DNA of 64,000 bases from Streptomyces sp. NBC_01478 (GCF_036227225.1 NZ_CP109444.1:4135501-4199500), one strand, 5' to 3'; counted from the first letter of the stretch, positions 27,353 to 37,902 are shown. The notes: a model not told the origin generated them from the sequence alone. Translations and numbers: made by a program.

Positions 27353-29006
27353 GATCGGCGAAGCGGCGGTCGCCGATGCCGTTGACCTGGCGCAGTTCGT
27401 CCACCGAGCGGAAACCGCCGTGCTGGGTGCGGTAGTCGATGATGTGCTGGGCCAGCACCGGTCCCACGCCGGGCAGGGTGTTGAGCTGATCCGCGGTGGC
27501 CGTGTTGAGGGAGACCGGAGCCGTCGGAGCAGCTCCCGCAGTGGAGCCCGCCGCCCCCGTGGTATTCGCGCCTCCCGCACCAGGCACCGCCGCAGGGGCC
27601 GGACCGCCGACGACGATCTGCTCCCCGTCCACGAGGAACCGAGCGCGGTTGAGCCCATCAGTACTGGTGCCTGGACGCACCCCACCCGCCGCGCGCAACG
27701 CATCGGTCACCCGCGAACCGGCGGGAAGCCGATGAACCCCGGGCTCCCGGACCTTGCCGCTGACGTCCACGACGATCTCGGTGCCGACCGCACTCGAACC
27801 ACCCCGCGCTCCGGCCGACGAGGCGCGCGACCCGGTCTCTTTGCCCGCAGCCGCTCCCCCGCTGCCGCTGTCCCTGCCTCCGACCTCATCGCCTTCTCCA
27901 TAGGGGGATGCCGCTCCCACCACCTCCGGGGCGCGTACGGGCTGAGTCCGGCCCACCCAGAAGTGCTGCACGGCGAGGACCGCGGCCACCGCGAGCAGTA
28001 CACCGAGCGCGACCACGTTCCGCCGCTCCAGCCCACACCGCGTCTGCACCCACACCGGCATCCGCTCCCGCAGAGCCGACCCGACCCGCGACGGCCAGGC
28101 CCCCGCCGGACGATCCCGTACGACGTCTACGTCTACCCCTGTCTCTGCCTCTCCGGTGCCGCTGAAGTCTCCGGAGTCTCCGGCCACGCCGACCGCTCCG
28201 GCATACAAGAAGGCATCAGGCTCCAGAGCAACACCCACCGGCGACTCGACCCGGACCGCCCGCTGCCTAGACCCCAACCCCGGACCAGACCCCTGCTCCG
28301 GCTCCGGCCCCGGCTCGGTCCAAGGCCCAGCATCAACCGGCGCCGGAAAGCGAAGCCCCGCCGCCCTGACCACGGGCGAGACAGGACGCCCCCCGGCATC
28401 AGTAACGAACGAATCCGAGGGCGGCCCCAAGCCTCCGGCCCCCGGCGAACGAAGATTCCCCACGGTCTGCGTCACGGCCGGAACAGGGCACCCCCCGGCT
28501 TCAGCCATCGACGGAGGAGCACTTCGCCTCCCCTCCCCCACCGACGGAGGGGAACCCCACACGACCTCATCCACAGGCAGAGCAGGACACCCCAAGTCCT
28601 CAGCCACAGGCAGAGCAGAAGACCTCAAATCCTCAGCCACAGACGGAATCGAGCGCCCCAGGACGTCACCCGTCGGCAGAAGAGAACCCACCACGGCATC
28701 ACCCGCCGCCGAAGTCAGACGCCCCGCCCCCTCCACCACCGGCGCGCGAAAGCCCTCACCTCCGCCCCGGCCGTCCCCTGTACCGCCGCCGTCCTCACCC
28801 GGCGGTGCATTCCCCAACTCCCCGCGCTCCCCGCCGCGTTCGCCGAAGAGCAGTTCCGCCCGGCGCCGAAGTTCCTCCGCCGAAGCCTGGCGATGTGCCC
28901 GCCCCCGTGTCGGCTGGCGGCGATGCCGGGTTCGGCCGTCGGAGGAGGGGGCGCGGCCCGGGCCGCTGGTCGCAGTCGCTGTGTGTGAGCGTGATCGAAG
29001 TGCCAT
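27330..29006 (-). CDS. comEA: ComEA-family helix-hairpin-helix DNA-binding protein with long disordered N-terminus
   Basis: About 558 residues. The C-terminal 60 residues are a canonical ComEA HhH pair (NTATADQLNTLPGVGPVLAQ, VDELRQVNGIGDRRFADLRD), preceded by an SLBB-like domain (GVHRLPAGSRVTDALRAAGG). A single TM helix (VALGVLLAVAAVLAVQHFW) lies near the middle, so the DNA-binding end is outside. The preceding 350 or so residues are low-complexity with degenerate repeats (LPVAEDLGCPALPVDEVV), far longer than usual for ComEA. It binds incoming DNA and hands it to ComEC, which follows with an ATGA overlap. The start may be 29006 or 29024. Confidence 0.9.
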   Translation of the reverse strand: MALRSRSHTATATSGPGRAPSSDGRTRHRRQPTRGRAHRQASAEELRRRAELLFGERGGERGELGNAPPGEDGGGTGDGRGGGEGFRAPVVEGAGRLTSAAGDAVVGSLLPTGDVLGRSIPSVAEDLRSSALPVAEDLGCPALPVDEVVWGSPPSVGEGRRSAPPSMAEAGGCPVPAVTQTVGNLRSPGAGGLGPPSDSFVTDAGGRPVSPVVRAAGLRFPAPVDAGPWTEPGPEPEQGSGPGLGSRQRAVRVESPVGVALEPDAFLYAGAVGVAGDSGDFSGTGEAETGVDVDVVRDRPAGAWPSRVGSALRERMPVWVQTRCGLERRNVVALGVLLAVAAVLAVQHFWVGRTQPVRAPEVVGAASPYGEGDEVGGRDSGSGGAAAGKETGSRASSAGARGGSSAVGTEIVVDVSGKVREPGVHRLPAGSRVTDALRAAGGVRPGTSTDGLNRARFLVDGEQIVVGGPAPAAVPGAGGANTTGAAGSTAGAAPTAPVSLNTATADQLNTLPGVGPVLAQHIIDYRTQHGGFRSVDELRQVNGIGDRRFADLRDLVLP

Positions 29007-29221
29007 GCGCCGAGGATCGGACATTCCGCGACTTCGCGATGATCTTGGTCAATTCCCGGGGACGACCGCCCAGTTGTGGATAACTCCGTCACCCACACGA
29101 GCGTCCCCCACACAGGGAACCGGCCACGGCACCAGTCCAGGACGCCCGTCCAAGGCGCCACCCCAGGGCGCCCAGCCCAAGGCATCAGCCCCCTGTCACC
29201 CCTGTCACCCTCGGCACCCCG

Positions 29222-30067
29222 TCACCGAGGCGAAACCACAGCCCCCAACAACCCGGGCCCGGTATGCGCCCCGATCACCGCCCCGACCTCACTCACATGC
29301 AGATCGGCCAGCCCCGGTACCCGCGCCCGCAGCCGGTCCGCGAGAGCCGACGCCCGCTCGGGCGCGGAGAGATGGTGGACTGCGATGTCGACCTGGGCGC
29401 TGCCCGCCCGGTCGGCCGCGAGTTCCTCAAGGCGGGCGATCGCCTTCGACGCCGTCCGTACCTTTTCCAGGAGTTCGATGCGCCCGCCCTCCAGTTGGAG
29501 CAGCGGCTTCACGGCGAGCGCTGAGCCCAACAAGGCCTGGGCCGCGCCGATCCGGCCGCCCCGGCGCAGATAGTCGAGGGTGTCGACGTAGAAGTAGGCG
29601 GAAGTGCCCGCGGCCCGTTTCTCCGCGGCCGTGACCGCCTCGTCCACCGTGCCGCCGGCCTCCGCTGTCTCGGCCGCGGCGAGTGCGCAGAAGCCGAGCG
29701 CCATCGCGACCATCCCGGTGTCCACCACCCGCACCGGCACCGGCGCCTCACGCGCGGCGACGACCGCCGCGTCGTAGGTGCCCGAGAGTTCGGCGGAGAG
29801 GTGGAGGGAGACGATGCCGGTGGCGCCGGACTCGGCGACCTTGCGGTAGGTCTCCGCGAAGAGCTCGGGGCTGGGGCGCGAGGTGGTGACCGGGCGTCGC
29901 TTCTGCAGGGCCTGGGCCAGGGAGCGGGTCGAGATCTCGGTGCCCTCTTCGAGTGCCCGGTCGCCGAGGACCACGGTCAGCGGCACCGCTGTGATGCCGT
30001 GGCGCTCCATCGTCAGCGGCGGCAGGTAGGCCGTTGAATCGGTGACGATCGCGACATGGCGGGACAT
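29222..30067 (-). CDS. DegV family fatty-acid-binding protein
   Basis: A 281-residue protein with the DegV signature VAIVTDSTAYLPP at the N-terminus, TSRPSPELF, IVSLHLSAELSGTYDAA and the C-terminal GAVIGAHTGPGLLG. DegV/FakB proteins bind a fatty acid and present it to a FakA kinase for phospholipid synthesis; no FakA homologue is in the window. The ATG at 30067 has no Shine-Dalgarno sequence but a TAACCT box seven bases upstream. Confidence 0.92.
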   Translation of the reverse strand: MSRHVAIVTDSTAYLPPLTMERHGITAVPLTVVLGDRALEEGTEISTRSLAQALQKRRPVTTSRPSPELFAETYRKVAESGATGIVSLHLSAELSGTYDAAVVAAREAPVPVRVVDTGMVAMALGFCALAAAETAEAGGTVDEAVTAAEKRAAGTSAYFYVDTLDYLRRGGRIGAAQALLGSALAVKPLLQLEGGRIELLEKVRTASKAIARLEELAADRAGSAQVDIAVHHLSAPERASALADRLRARVPGLADLHVSEVGAVIGAHTGPGLLGAVVSPR

Positions 30068-30074
30068 GAGCTGG

Positions 30075-30080
30075 AGGTTA
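30075..30080 (-). promoter_or_regulatory. -10 element TAACCT for a probable leaderless degV mRNA
   Basis: TAACCT lies seven bases upstream of the DegV ATG on the minus strand, with no ribosome-binding site in between. Transcription would then start at or next to the start codon. Confidence 0.45.
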
Positions 30081-30175
30081 CCTGCCGTAGCGGCCGGGCG
30101 GCAGCCCGACCCCTTTCACCTGGGCCGGAACCGGCCGGATCACACCATGCCGACGGACCGATCCGTGCCGCCCGA

Positions 30176-30907
30176 TCAAGTCGTGCTCTCGGGACGGGGT
30201 TTCTTCTGCCAGGGGTAGGTGGGGCGCCGTCCCGGCGGGGTGATGGCGGACGGAGCCGGTTCCTCGGCGGCGGGGCGGGAGCGCGGGGGCTCCGGCCAGG
30301 TCTGGCGGCCCGTCGTGGCGTCGGCGGGCGGGGCGTCGGGCCACGGGGGCGGTGTGTGCTCCGACTTCGTCCAGTGCCGCAGGGCGCCCGCCTCCATGTC
30401 TATCTGGGCGCTCAGCGTGTCCAGGTCGTCCTGCGCGAAGCGGCCGGCGCGGTCCCGGGCCGCCCAGCGCAGTGAGTCCGCCGACTTCGTGATGCGCTCG
30501 GTGCGCTCGCGCAGGGCGGGCAGCCGCTCGGCGAGCGTCCTGCGGTCCGGCTCGGACTCCAGTCGCCTGAGTTCGCCGTCGAGTTCGCGGCCGTGCGCGC
30601 TGAGCCGCTCGAAGAGGCCCAGGGATTCCTTCAGGGACTCGTCCTCGGTCACGCCCGCGTGCAGCGCGTCCTGGGTCGCGCGCATCGATGTGCGCAGCGC
30701 GAGCCGGAGTTGGGCCACCTGTCCCTGCGGGCCGGGCTGGGCGAAGGACTTGGCGCGCAGGGTGTGGTCCTCGACCGAGCGCCGGGCCTGCGCGACCGTG
30801 CGGTCGACGCCTCTCTTGGCCGCGCCGATCGCCTTGACCGCCGCATAGCCGCCTACGACCACGAACAGCAGGAAGAGAAGGGCGAAGACTGCGATCACGG
30901 CTTCCAA
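30176..30907 (-). CDS. Membrane-anchored coiled-coil protein of unknown function
   Basis: About 243 residues. One N-terminal TM helix (EAVIAVFALLFLLFVVVGGY) is followed by a helical, charged cytosolic region (DRTVAQARRSVEDHTLRAKS) predicted to form coiled coil, and a Pro-rich tail ending YPWQKKPRPE. I chose TTG at 30907 (LEAVIAV) because GGAGGAG precedes it; GTG at 30898 is possible. It is conserved next to leuS in Streptomyces in my recollection, but no role is known. Confidence 0.75.
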   Translation of the reverse strand: MEAVIAVFALLFLLFVVVGGYAAVKAIGAAKRGVDRTVAQARRSVEDHTLRAKSFAQPGPQGQVAQLRLALRTSMRATQDALHAGVTEDESLKESLGLFERLSAHGRELDGELRRLESEPDRRTLAERLPALRERTERITKSADSLRWAARDRAGRFAQDDLDTLSAQIDMEAGALRHWTKSEHTPPPWPDAPPADATTGRQTWPEPPRSRPAAEEPAPSAITPPGRRPTYPWQKKPRPESTT

Positions 30908-30966
30908 CGCTCCTCCACCGGCTCCGGGCGGCACACGCCGCGCCGCTCTTCAACGGTAAACGCAAA

Positions 30967-31005
30967 GGGCAGGCCCGGAGTTCCAAAAGAACCCCGAACC
31001 TGCCC
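30967..31005 (-). terminator. Terminator downstream of leuS
   Basis: Stem GGGCAGG (30967-30973) with CCTGCCC (30999-31005) and an inner GGAGTTC/GAAC stem. On the minus strand it is followed by TTTGCGTTT, a usable T-rich tail. Confidence 0.75.
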
Positions 31006-31070
31006 GTAGGGGACTACCCGGAGGCGCTCCCCCCGACCCCGCCGAAGGGCTGCGCAGGAACCCCGGAGGG

Positions 31071-33950
<2,880 letters not shown>

Positions 33951-34032
33951 GATCCTCAAAGCTCCATCGATCGTCTCTGCCAGCGGCTGCGTCGTTCAGG
34001 CTGCGACGTCCAGGTGTGACGTCCAGCAAATG

Positions 34033-34056
34033 AAAAATCCCCTCGCACAGGAGGGG
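34033..34056 (-). terminator. Intrinsic terminator in the leuS leader
   Basis: CCCCTC (34051-34056), loop CTGTGC, GAGGGG (34039-34044), then ATTTTTCATTT on the minus strand. An unusually good U-tract for this genome, placed between leader peptide and leuS. Confidence 0.85.
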
Positions 34057-34102
34057 ACGCCGCGCCGATTCCGACCCACCGATCAGTGGTGGTCGGGACT
34101 CA

Positions 34103-34141
34103 TCAGCGCGGCTCGCTAAGCAGAAGGCGTACGGCACGCAT
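34103..34141 (-). CDS. Leucine-rich leader peptide of leuS
   Basis: A 12-codon ORF, MRAVRLLLSEPR then TGA, too short for routine gene finding. Its three consecutive leucine codons are CTT CTG CTT; CTT is a rare codon in such GC-rich genomes, which would sharpen sensitivity to the level of charged tRNA-Leu. Its stop overlaps the start of the long leader hairpin. No good ribosome-binding site is present, but a TACCCT box six bases upstream of the ATG suggests leaderless translation. Confidence 0.75.
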   Translation of the reverse strand: MRAVRLLLSEPR

Positions 34142-34147
34142 GGCATG

Positions 34148-34153
34148 AGGGTA
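34148..34153 (-). promoter_or_regulatory. -10 element TACCCT of the leuS leader transcript
   Basis: TACCCT with a 6-base gap to the leader ATG at 34141 puts transcription start on that A. I could not find a convincing -35 hexamer. Confidence 0.5.
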
Positions 34154-34284
34154 CCGCAGCCCTTGAGCACAACGCGACGCGCTTCCGTATCACCCTTGGC
34201 ACCCCTGACCGCACCGGCCGACACTGAACCAAGTTCAAGGACTACCTTCGCGTACCACCCACTACGGGACATCGCAGCAAGCGC

Positions 34285-34308
34285 ATTGTCGTTTGATAAC
34301 AACGCAAT
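34285..34308. promoter_or_regulatory. Inverted repeat upstream of the heme-protein gene
   Basis: ATTG-T-CGTT, 7-base loop, AACG-CAAT: an 8-bp inverted repeat with one bulge in an AT-rich patch, between the leuS leader and the gene at 34394. A possible operator. Confidence 0.35.
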
Positions 34309-34393
34309 AACTCAAACCTCGTACCCACCGGTATGGAGCCACTTAGAGTTCGGCAGCGGGACCGCTTTCCCGATACTGCTCGGAGTTGCCCCC

Positions 34394-35731
34394 ATGAACC
34401 CTCGTCGTAGTACCAGTTCGCTCCCCAAGCCGGGCCGTTCGGCCTATGGCATGGCGAGCCTCGTCGTCCTGATCTTCATACCCGTGTTCGTGCTGCTCGG
34501 AGGCAGCCAGGTACAGGACTTCCTCAACTTCGGTGCGGGCGTTCTCTCGCTCGTCTCCCTGACCTGCTCGGTGATCTGGGGGCTGGTCGCCCAGGACCGG
34601 GTCATCCTCAACATCCGCCAGCGGATCGTGGCCCAGGGCATCCACCGGGTGACCGCCGTCGGCTCGATCGCGTTCCTCGTGATTCACATCACGGTCAAAC
34701 TGGCGCTCGACCACACCGTCCTGATCGCCGCGCTGATCCCCTTCAGCCTCGGTGTGACGGGCAGCGCCGGACTCATCGGCCTCGGCTCCCTGGCCGGCCT
34801 GCTCATGATCTTCGTGGGCATCACCGGCGCCCTGCGCAACCAGTTCGCGTCCCCGGCGCCGGTGGCCGCCCGCTGGCGCGCGATGCACATGCTGGCCTAC
34901 CCGGCCTGGTGCGCGGCGCTGGTCCACGGCCTGTTCGCGGGCCGCGCGGCCAAACCGTTCTTCATGATCTCGTACGAGCTGTGCCTGGTCGGGGTCGCCG
35001 CAGCCCTCGCCCTGCGCTCGGCACCCCGCCCGATCAAGCGGAAGTTCGCCGACAAGGTCGCCATGCTCCTGGGCAACGAGGAGCGACCGGGTCTCGACGA
35101 ACTCGACGCGAGCCGGGGCCGCGTGGCCGAGTCCGCGCTGCCGGGCTACGAGAGCCGCCGCCCGGCCGAGGGCCGACGCGCCGCGCCGCAGCCCTCGTTC
35201 ACGGAGACCGGGTCGGTCCCGCGCGTGGACCCGGCCGCCGCGCAGTACGAGACGAGGTCCATGACCCCGGTCGCCGACACGAACGGCTTCGCGGCCGCCT
35301 ACCGCACCGCCACACCGGAATCCACCGGTCAGATGCCGTTCGTCACCGACCAGAACTCGCGCATGAACGTGCCGATGGACATGCAGAACACGCAGGCGGT
35401 CCCGCGCGCGGACAACGGCGGCAGCACCTCCGGAAGCTGGCCGATCCCGTCGCCCCCGCCGGTCGGCGAGGCACCCCCGTCGGCCTACGACCCGCTCCAG
35501 GACACCGGCTACAACATCCCGACGTACAACAACAACGCGGGCACGGGCGGATACGGCGAGGGATACGCGTACCCCACCGGTGAGTCGAACGGCACCTCCG
35601 GTACGTACAACCCCAATGACACGTACAACAGCGGTCCCGCCACTGATCAAACGCCCAACGCTTCGTACGACTTCGACGCGCAGGGCGGCTCGGGCGAACC
35701 TTGGAACACGCCTTCCGGAGGCTATAGGTGA
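34394..35731 (+). CDS. Ferric-reductase/NOX-like transmembrane heme-binding protein with disordered tail
   Basis: A 445-residue protein. Residues about 18-215 hold roughly six hydrophobic helices, including ASLVVLIFIPVFVLLGG, then a soluble tail of about 230 residues rich in Asn, Gly, Tyr and Pro. Two His pairs lie in helices: HRVTAVGSIAFLVIH (H-X13-H) and HMLAYPAWCAALVH (H-X12-H). This is exactly the heme-ligand spacing of NADPH oxidases and ferric reductases, so two b-type hemes crossing the membrane are inferred. The ATG at 34394 has CGGAG upstream. It overlaps the NuoF-like gene by GTGA, so the two are translationally coupled. No function is known to me. Confidence 0.75.
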   Translation: MNPRRSTSSLPKPGRSAYGMASLVVLIFIPVFVLLGGSQVQDFLNFGAGVLSLVSLTCSVIWGLVAQDRVILNIRQRIVAQGIHRVTAVGSIAFLVIHITVKLALDHTVLIAALIPFSLGVTGSAGLIGLGSLAGLLMIFVGITGALRNQFASPAPVAARWRAMHMLAYPAWCAALVHGLFAGRAAKPFFMISYELCLVGVAAALALRSAPRPIKRKFADKVAMLLGNEERPGLDELDASRGRVAESALPGYESRRPAEGRRAAPQPSFTETGSVPRVDPAAAQYETRSMTPVADTNGFAAAYRTATPESTGQMPFVTDQNSRMNVPMDMQNTQAVPRADNGGSTSGSWPIPSPPPVGEAPPSAYDPLQDTGYNIPTYNNNAGTGGYGEGYAYPTGESNGTSGTYNPNDTYNSGPATDQTPNASYDFDAQGGSGEPWNTPSGGYR

Positions 35732-37341
35732 ACGAGGCCCTGCCCGACGTCCCAGAAGTCCGCGTCGTCGGGCTTCCTCAGCTCACATCGGGCTTCGACC
35801 TTGTCGAGAGACTCGACCTGCCCATGCACTTGAAGGTGCACGGGCCGCTCGAACCGATGGGCGGGGAGCAGCTCGCGAAGCTCTCCGAGGCCATCAACCT
35901 GAAGGGCCGCGGCGGCGCGGGCTTCCCCTTCCACAAGAAGCTGCGGTCGGTCGCCGAGGCGGCGATCAAACGCGGTGTACGGCCGGTCGTCGTCGTCAAC
36001 GGCAGTGAGGACGAACCGGCATGCCGTAAGGACACGGTGCTCATCAACCGTGCCCCGCACCTCATCCTGGACGGCGCCCTCCTGGTCGCCGAGGCCCTGG
36101 GTGCCCGCACGCTCGTGGTGGGGGTCACCCGTGAGTCGACGCAGCGCTCCATGGAGGCCGCGCTCTCGGAGCGCGGCCTGAGCAACACCCGCCGCTCGGC
36201 GCTGAAGGCGTTCGTCCAGCGCAACCCGGTCCGCATGGTCACCGGCGCCGCCGCGTCGCTGATCCGCTCGATCGACGGCGGCCCGGCGATCCCGCCCGGC
36301 CGCAAGGTCAGCGCCTCCCAGAACGGCGTCGGCGGCGCCCCGACCCTGCTGTCGAACGCCGAGACGTTCGCCCAACTCGCCATCGCCGCCCGCATCGGCC
36401 CCGAGCGCTACGGCAACACCGGCCTCTACGACGAGCCCGGCACCGTCATGCTCACGGTCTCCGGGGCGGTCGCCCGCCCCATGGTGATCGAGGTCCCCAC
36501 AGGCGTACCGCTGCGCTACGTCCTGCAGTTGGCCGGCGCCCCGCCGGTCCCCCAGGGTGTGCTGACGGGCGGTTACCACGGCAAGTGGATCGACGCGGCG
36601 ACGGTCAACGAGGCGATCGTCTCCCGCAACTCCCTGGACGCGGTGGGCGGTGCGCTCGGCGCCGGCGCCATCATGCCCATCACCCAGGAGACCTGCCCGC
36701 TGGGCGAGTCACTGCGCGTGGCCCAGTGGCTGGCCGACGAGAGCGCGGGACAGTGCGGTCCCTGCTACCTCGGTCTGCCCGCCGCCGCGCGCGGCATGGA
36801 GGACATCCTCAACGGCGGCGGCCCGGCCGCCCTGGAGGCGCTGAAGCAGGTCGCCAAGGCCGTGAAGCGGCGCGGCGCGTGCTCGCACCCGGACGGCTCC
36901 GCGATGTTCCTGGAATCGACCATCAAGGCGTTCACGGACGACCTCGCCGCCCACGTCCTCGGAAACGGCTGCGGAAGGCCCGTGGAGGGCGTTCTGCCGC
37001 TCTTCGAGGGCGGCCAGCTCCCCGCGGGCATCACGAGCGGCGCGGAGGCCGAGGAGAACGGTCCGAGCCGTCAGAAGATCTACGTCGACTGGACGCTGTG
37101 CCGGGGCCACGGTCTGTGCGCGGACATCCTCCCGGAGGTCTTCGAACTCGGCGCCGACGGCTTCCCCACCGTCGCGCAGGCCCAGGTGCCGCGTTACGCG
37201 GAGGCGAAGGCGCTCCGCGCGGTACGGCGTTGCCCGGCACTGGCCCTACGCCTGGAGGAGGAGACCGCACGGGACAAGGGGCCCGCGCGCAACCTGCCGG
37301 TCCTCTCCCAGGGCCGCGGCCGGCGAGCCCTCGGCCGCTGA
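35728..37341 (+). CDS. NuoF-like FMN/Fe-S oxidoreductase fused to a C-terminal ferredoxin
   Basis: A 537-residue protein starting GTG at 35728 with GGAGG six bases upstream. The N-terminal half is like the 51-kDa complex I subunit (FMN motif LKGRGGAGFPFHKK, then VVNGSEDEPACRKD), followed by an SLBB-like region. The N3-type cluster region reads DESAGQCGPCYLG and later RGACSHP: one of the usual four cysteines is Ala. The C-terminal 65 residues are a [3Fe-4S]-type ferredoxin (LCRGHGLCADILPEVF and RRCPALAL). It should oxidise NAD(P)H and pass electrons to the coupled membrane heme protein, but the acceptor is inferred. Confidence 0.85.
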   Translation: MNEALPDVPEVRVVGLPQLTSGFDLVERLDLPMHLKVHGPLEPMGGEQLAKLSEAINLKGRGGAGFPFHKKLRSVAEAAIKRGVRPVVVVNGSEDEPACRKDTVLINRAPHLILDGALLVAEALGARTLVVGVTRESTQRSMEAALSERGLSNTRRSALKAFVQRNPVRMVTGAAASLIRSIDGGPAIPPGRKVSASQNGVGGAPTLLSNAETFAQLAIAARIGPERYGNTGLYDEPGTVMLTVSGAVARPMVIEVPTGVPLRYVLQLAGAPPVPQGVLTGGYHGKWIDAATVNEAIVSRNSLDAVGGALGAGAIMPITQETCPLGESLRVAQWLADESAGQCGPCYLGLPAAARGMEDILNGGGPAALEALKQVAKAVKRRGACSHPDGSAMFLESTIKAFTDDLAAHVLGNGCGRPVEGVLPLFEGGQLPAGITSGAEAEENGPSRQKIYVDWTLCRGHGLCADILPEVFELGADGFPTVAQAQVPRYAEAKALRAVRRCPALALRLEEETARDKGPARNLPVLSQGRGRRALGR

Positions 37342-37350
37342 GAACACGAA

Positions 37351-37383
37351 CAGCGGGCCGCCCCCCTCAGGGACGGCCCGCTG
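37351..37383 (+). terminator. Terminator after the NuoF-like gene
   Basis: A perfect 10-bp stem, CAGCGGGCCG (37351-37360) and CGGCCCGCTG (37374-37383), ten bases past the stop codon. Confidence 0.85.
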
Positions 37384-37419
37384 TTCCATGACCTGCGCCA
37401 ACTGCCCCCGGACACACCG

Positions 37420-37451
37420 AAGGCGGGTCATCCGATGGGATGACCCGCCTT
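37420..37451 (-). terminator. Terminator of the first tRNA-Ala
   Basis: A perfect 14-bp stem with a GATG loop (arms 37420-37433 and 37438-37451), ten bases beyond the tRNA 3' end. Confidence 0.85.
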
Positions 37452-37460
37452 CGACTTCTG

Positions 37461-37533
37461 TGGAGCTAAGGAGAATTGAACTCCTGACCTCCTGCATGCC
37501 ATGCAGGCGCTCTACCAACTGAGCTATAGCCCC
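37461..37533 (-). tRNA. tRNA-Ala (anticodon GGC)
   Basis: A 73-nt cloverleaf: acceptor GGGGCTA pairs with TAGCTCC, D arm AGCTCAGTTGGTAGAGC, anticodon stem CCTGC/GCAGG with loop ATGGCAT (GGC anticodon, alanine), T arm AGGAGTTCAATTCTCCT, discriminator A. CCA is not encoded. The T loop reads GTTCAATTC. An identical copy lies at 40647-40719. Confidence 0.97.
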
Positions 37534-37571
37534 TTGCGGTGCGCTACCGGGTCTCCCCGGTGGCGACGCCA

Positions 37572-37600
37572 ACATTACCGGTGACCCGGCGCACCACCAA
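37572..37600 (-). promoter_or_regulatory. Promoter of the first tRNA-Ala
   Basis: TTGGTG (37595-37600), 17-bp spacer, TAATGT (37572-37577) on the minus strand, about 39 bp upstream of the mature tRNA 5' end. A good vegetative promoter match. Confidence 0.7.
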
Positions 37601-37634
37601 ATCGTTTCCGTCCACGTCACCGTGACCGTGATCG

Positions 37635-37659
37635 CCGGGACCTCCTCGCGGGGTCCCGG
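37635..37659 (-). terminator. Terminator after the zinc-ribbon gene pair
   Basis: Stem CCGGGACC (37635-37642) with GGTCCCGG (37652-37659), six bases past the stop at 37666. Confidence 0.75.
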
Positions 37660-37665
37660 CCGGAG

Positions 37666-37899
37666 TCAAGCCGTGACGAACGAATAGAACCGCTTCAAAG
37701 TGCAGTGCTCCTCGAGGAGTCGACCGTAGATCGGCTCACCCTCGAGTTCGCGGTACGTCTCGATCGGGTCGCCTTTTATGATCAGCGCCCGCGCGCACTC
37801 CTCGCACCAGTACTGGTAGTCGGGATTCACCGGTTCCATGTCACGGACGATCGGCGTCCCACTGCCGCACCAGTCGCACTTTCGCCTGTGTGCACCCAT
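37666..37899 (-). CDS. Small zinc-ribbon protein (77 aa)
   Basis: A 77-residue protein, MGAHRRKCDWCGSGTPIVRD then YWCEECARALIIKGDP, with two CxxC pairs 25 or so residues apart that would bind one zinc. No known domain beyond the ribbon. The ATG at 37899 follows the upstream zinc-ribbon gene by three bases, with AGCTGGAGC as ribosome-binding site overlapping its end. A regulatory or structural role is possible; nothing fixes it. Confidence 0.8.
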   Translation of the reverse strand: MGAHRRKCDWCGSGTPIVRDMEPVNPDYQYWCEECARALIIKGDPIETYRELEGEPIYGRLLEEHCTLKRFYSFVTA

Positions 37900-37902
37900 C
37901 GA

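Larger units (their letters stand above)
33951..34141 (-). promoter_or_regulatory. leuS attenuator leader
   Basis: The 5' region of leuS on the minus strand contains, in order, a 12-codon leader ORF with Leu-Leu-Leu, a long hairpin joining 34106-34112 (GCCGCGC) with 34059-34065 (GCGCGGC) and including an inner CCGACC/GGTCGG stem, then a terminator hairpin with a T-run. This is the layout of classical ribosome-mediated transcription attenuation: stalling at Leu codons should shift pairing and allow read-through into leuS. The exact antiterminator pairing was not resolved. Confidence 0.75.

Noticed and set aside
24541..29006. Phage or plasmid DNA-uptake island at comEC/comEA
   Set aside because: The pair is part of the conserved core neighbourhood, with no integrase, att site or codon shift.
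34040..34090. T-box-like GGTGGGTCGGAATCGG segment before the leuS terminator
   Set aside because: It does not match the T-box consensus around GGTGGNACCGCG, and a leucine leader peptide gives a simpler explanation.
34033..34112. Hammerhead-like core (CTGATGAG ... GGAA) in the leuS leader
   Set aside because: The second core element is GAAT rather than GAAA, and no cleavage site or third stem fits; the attenuator explains the structure.
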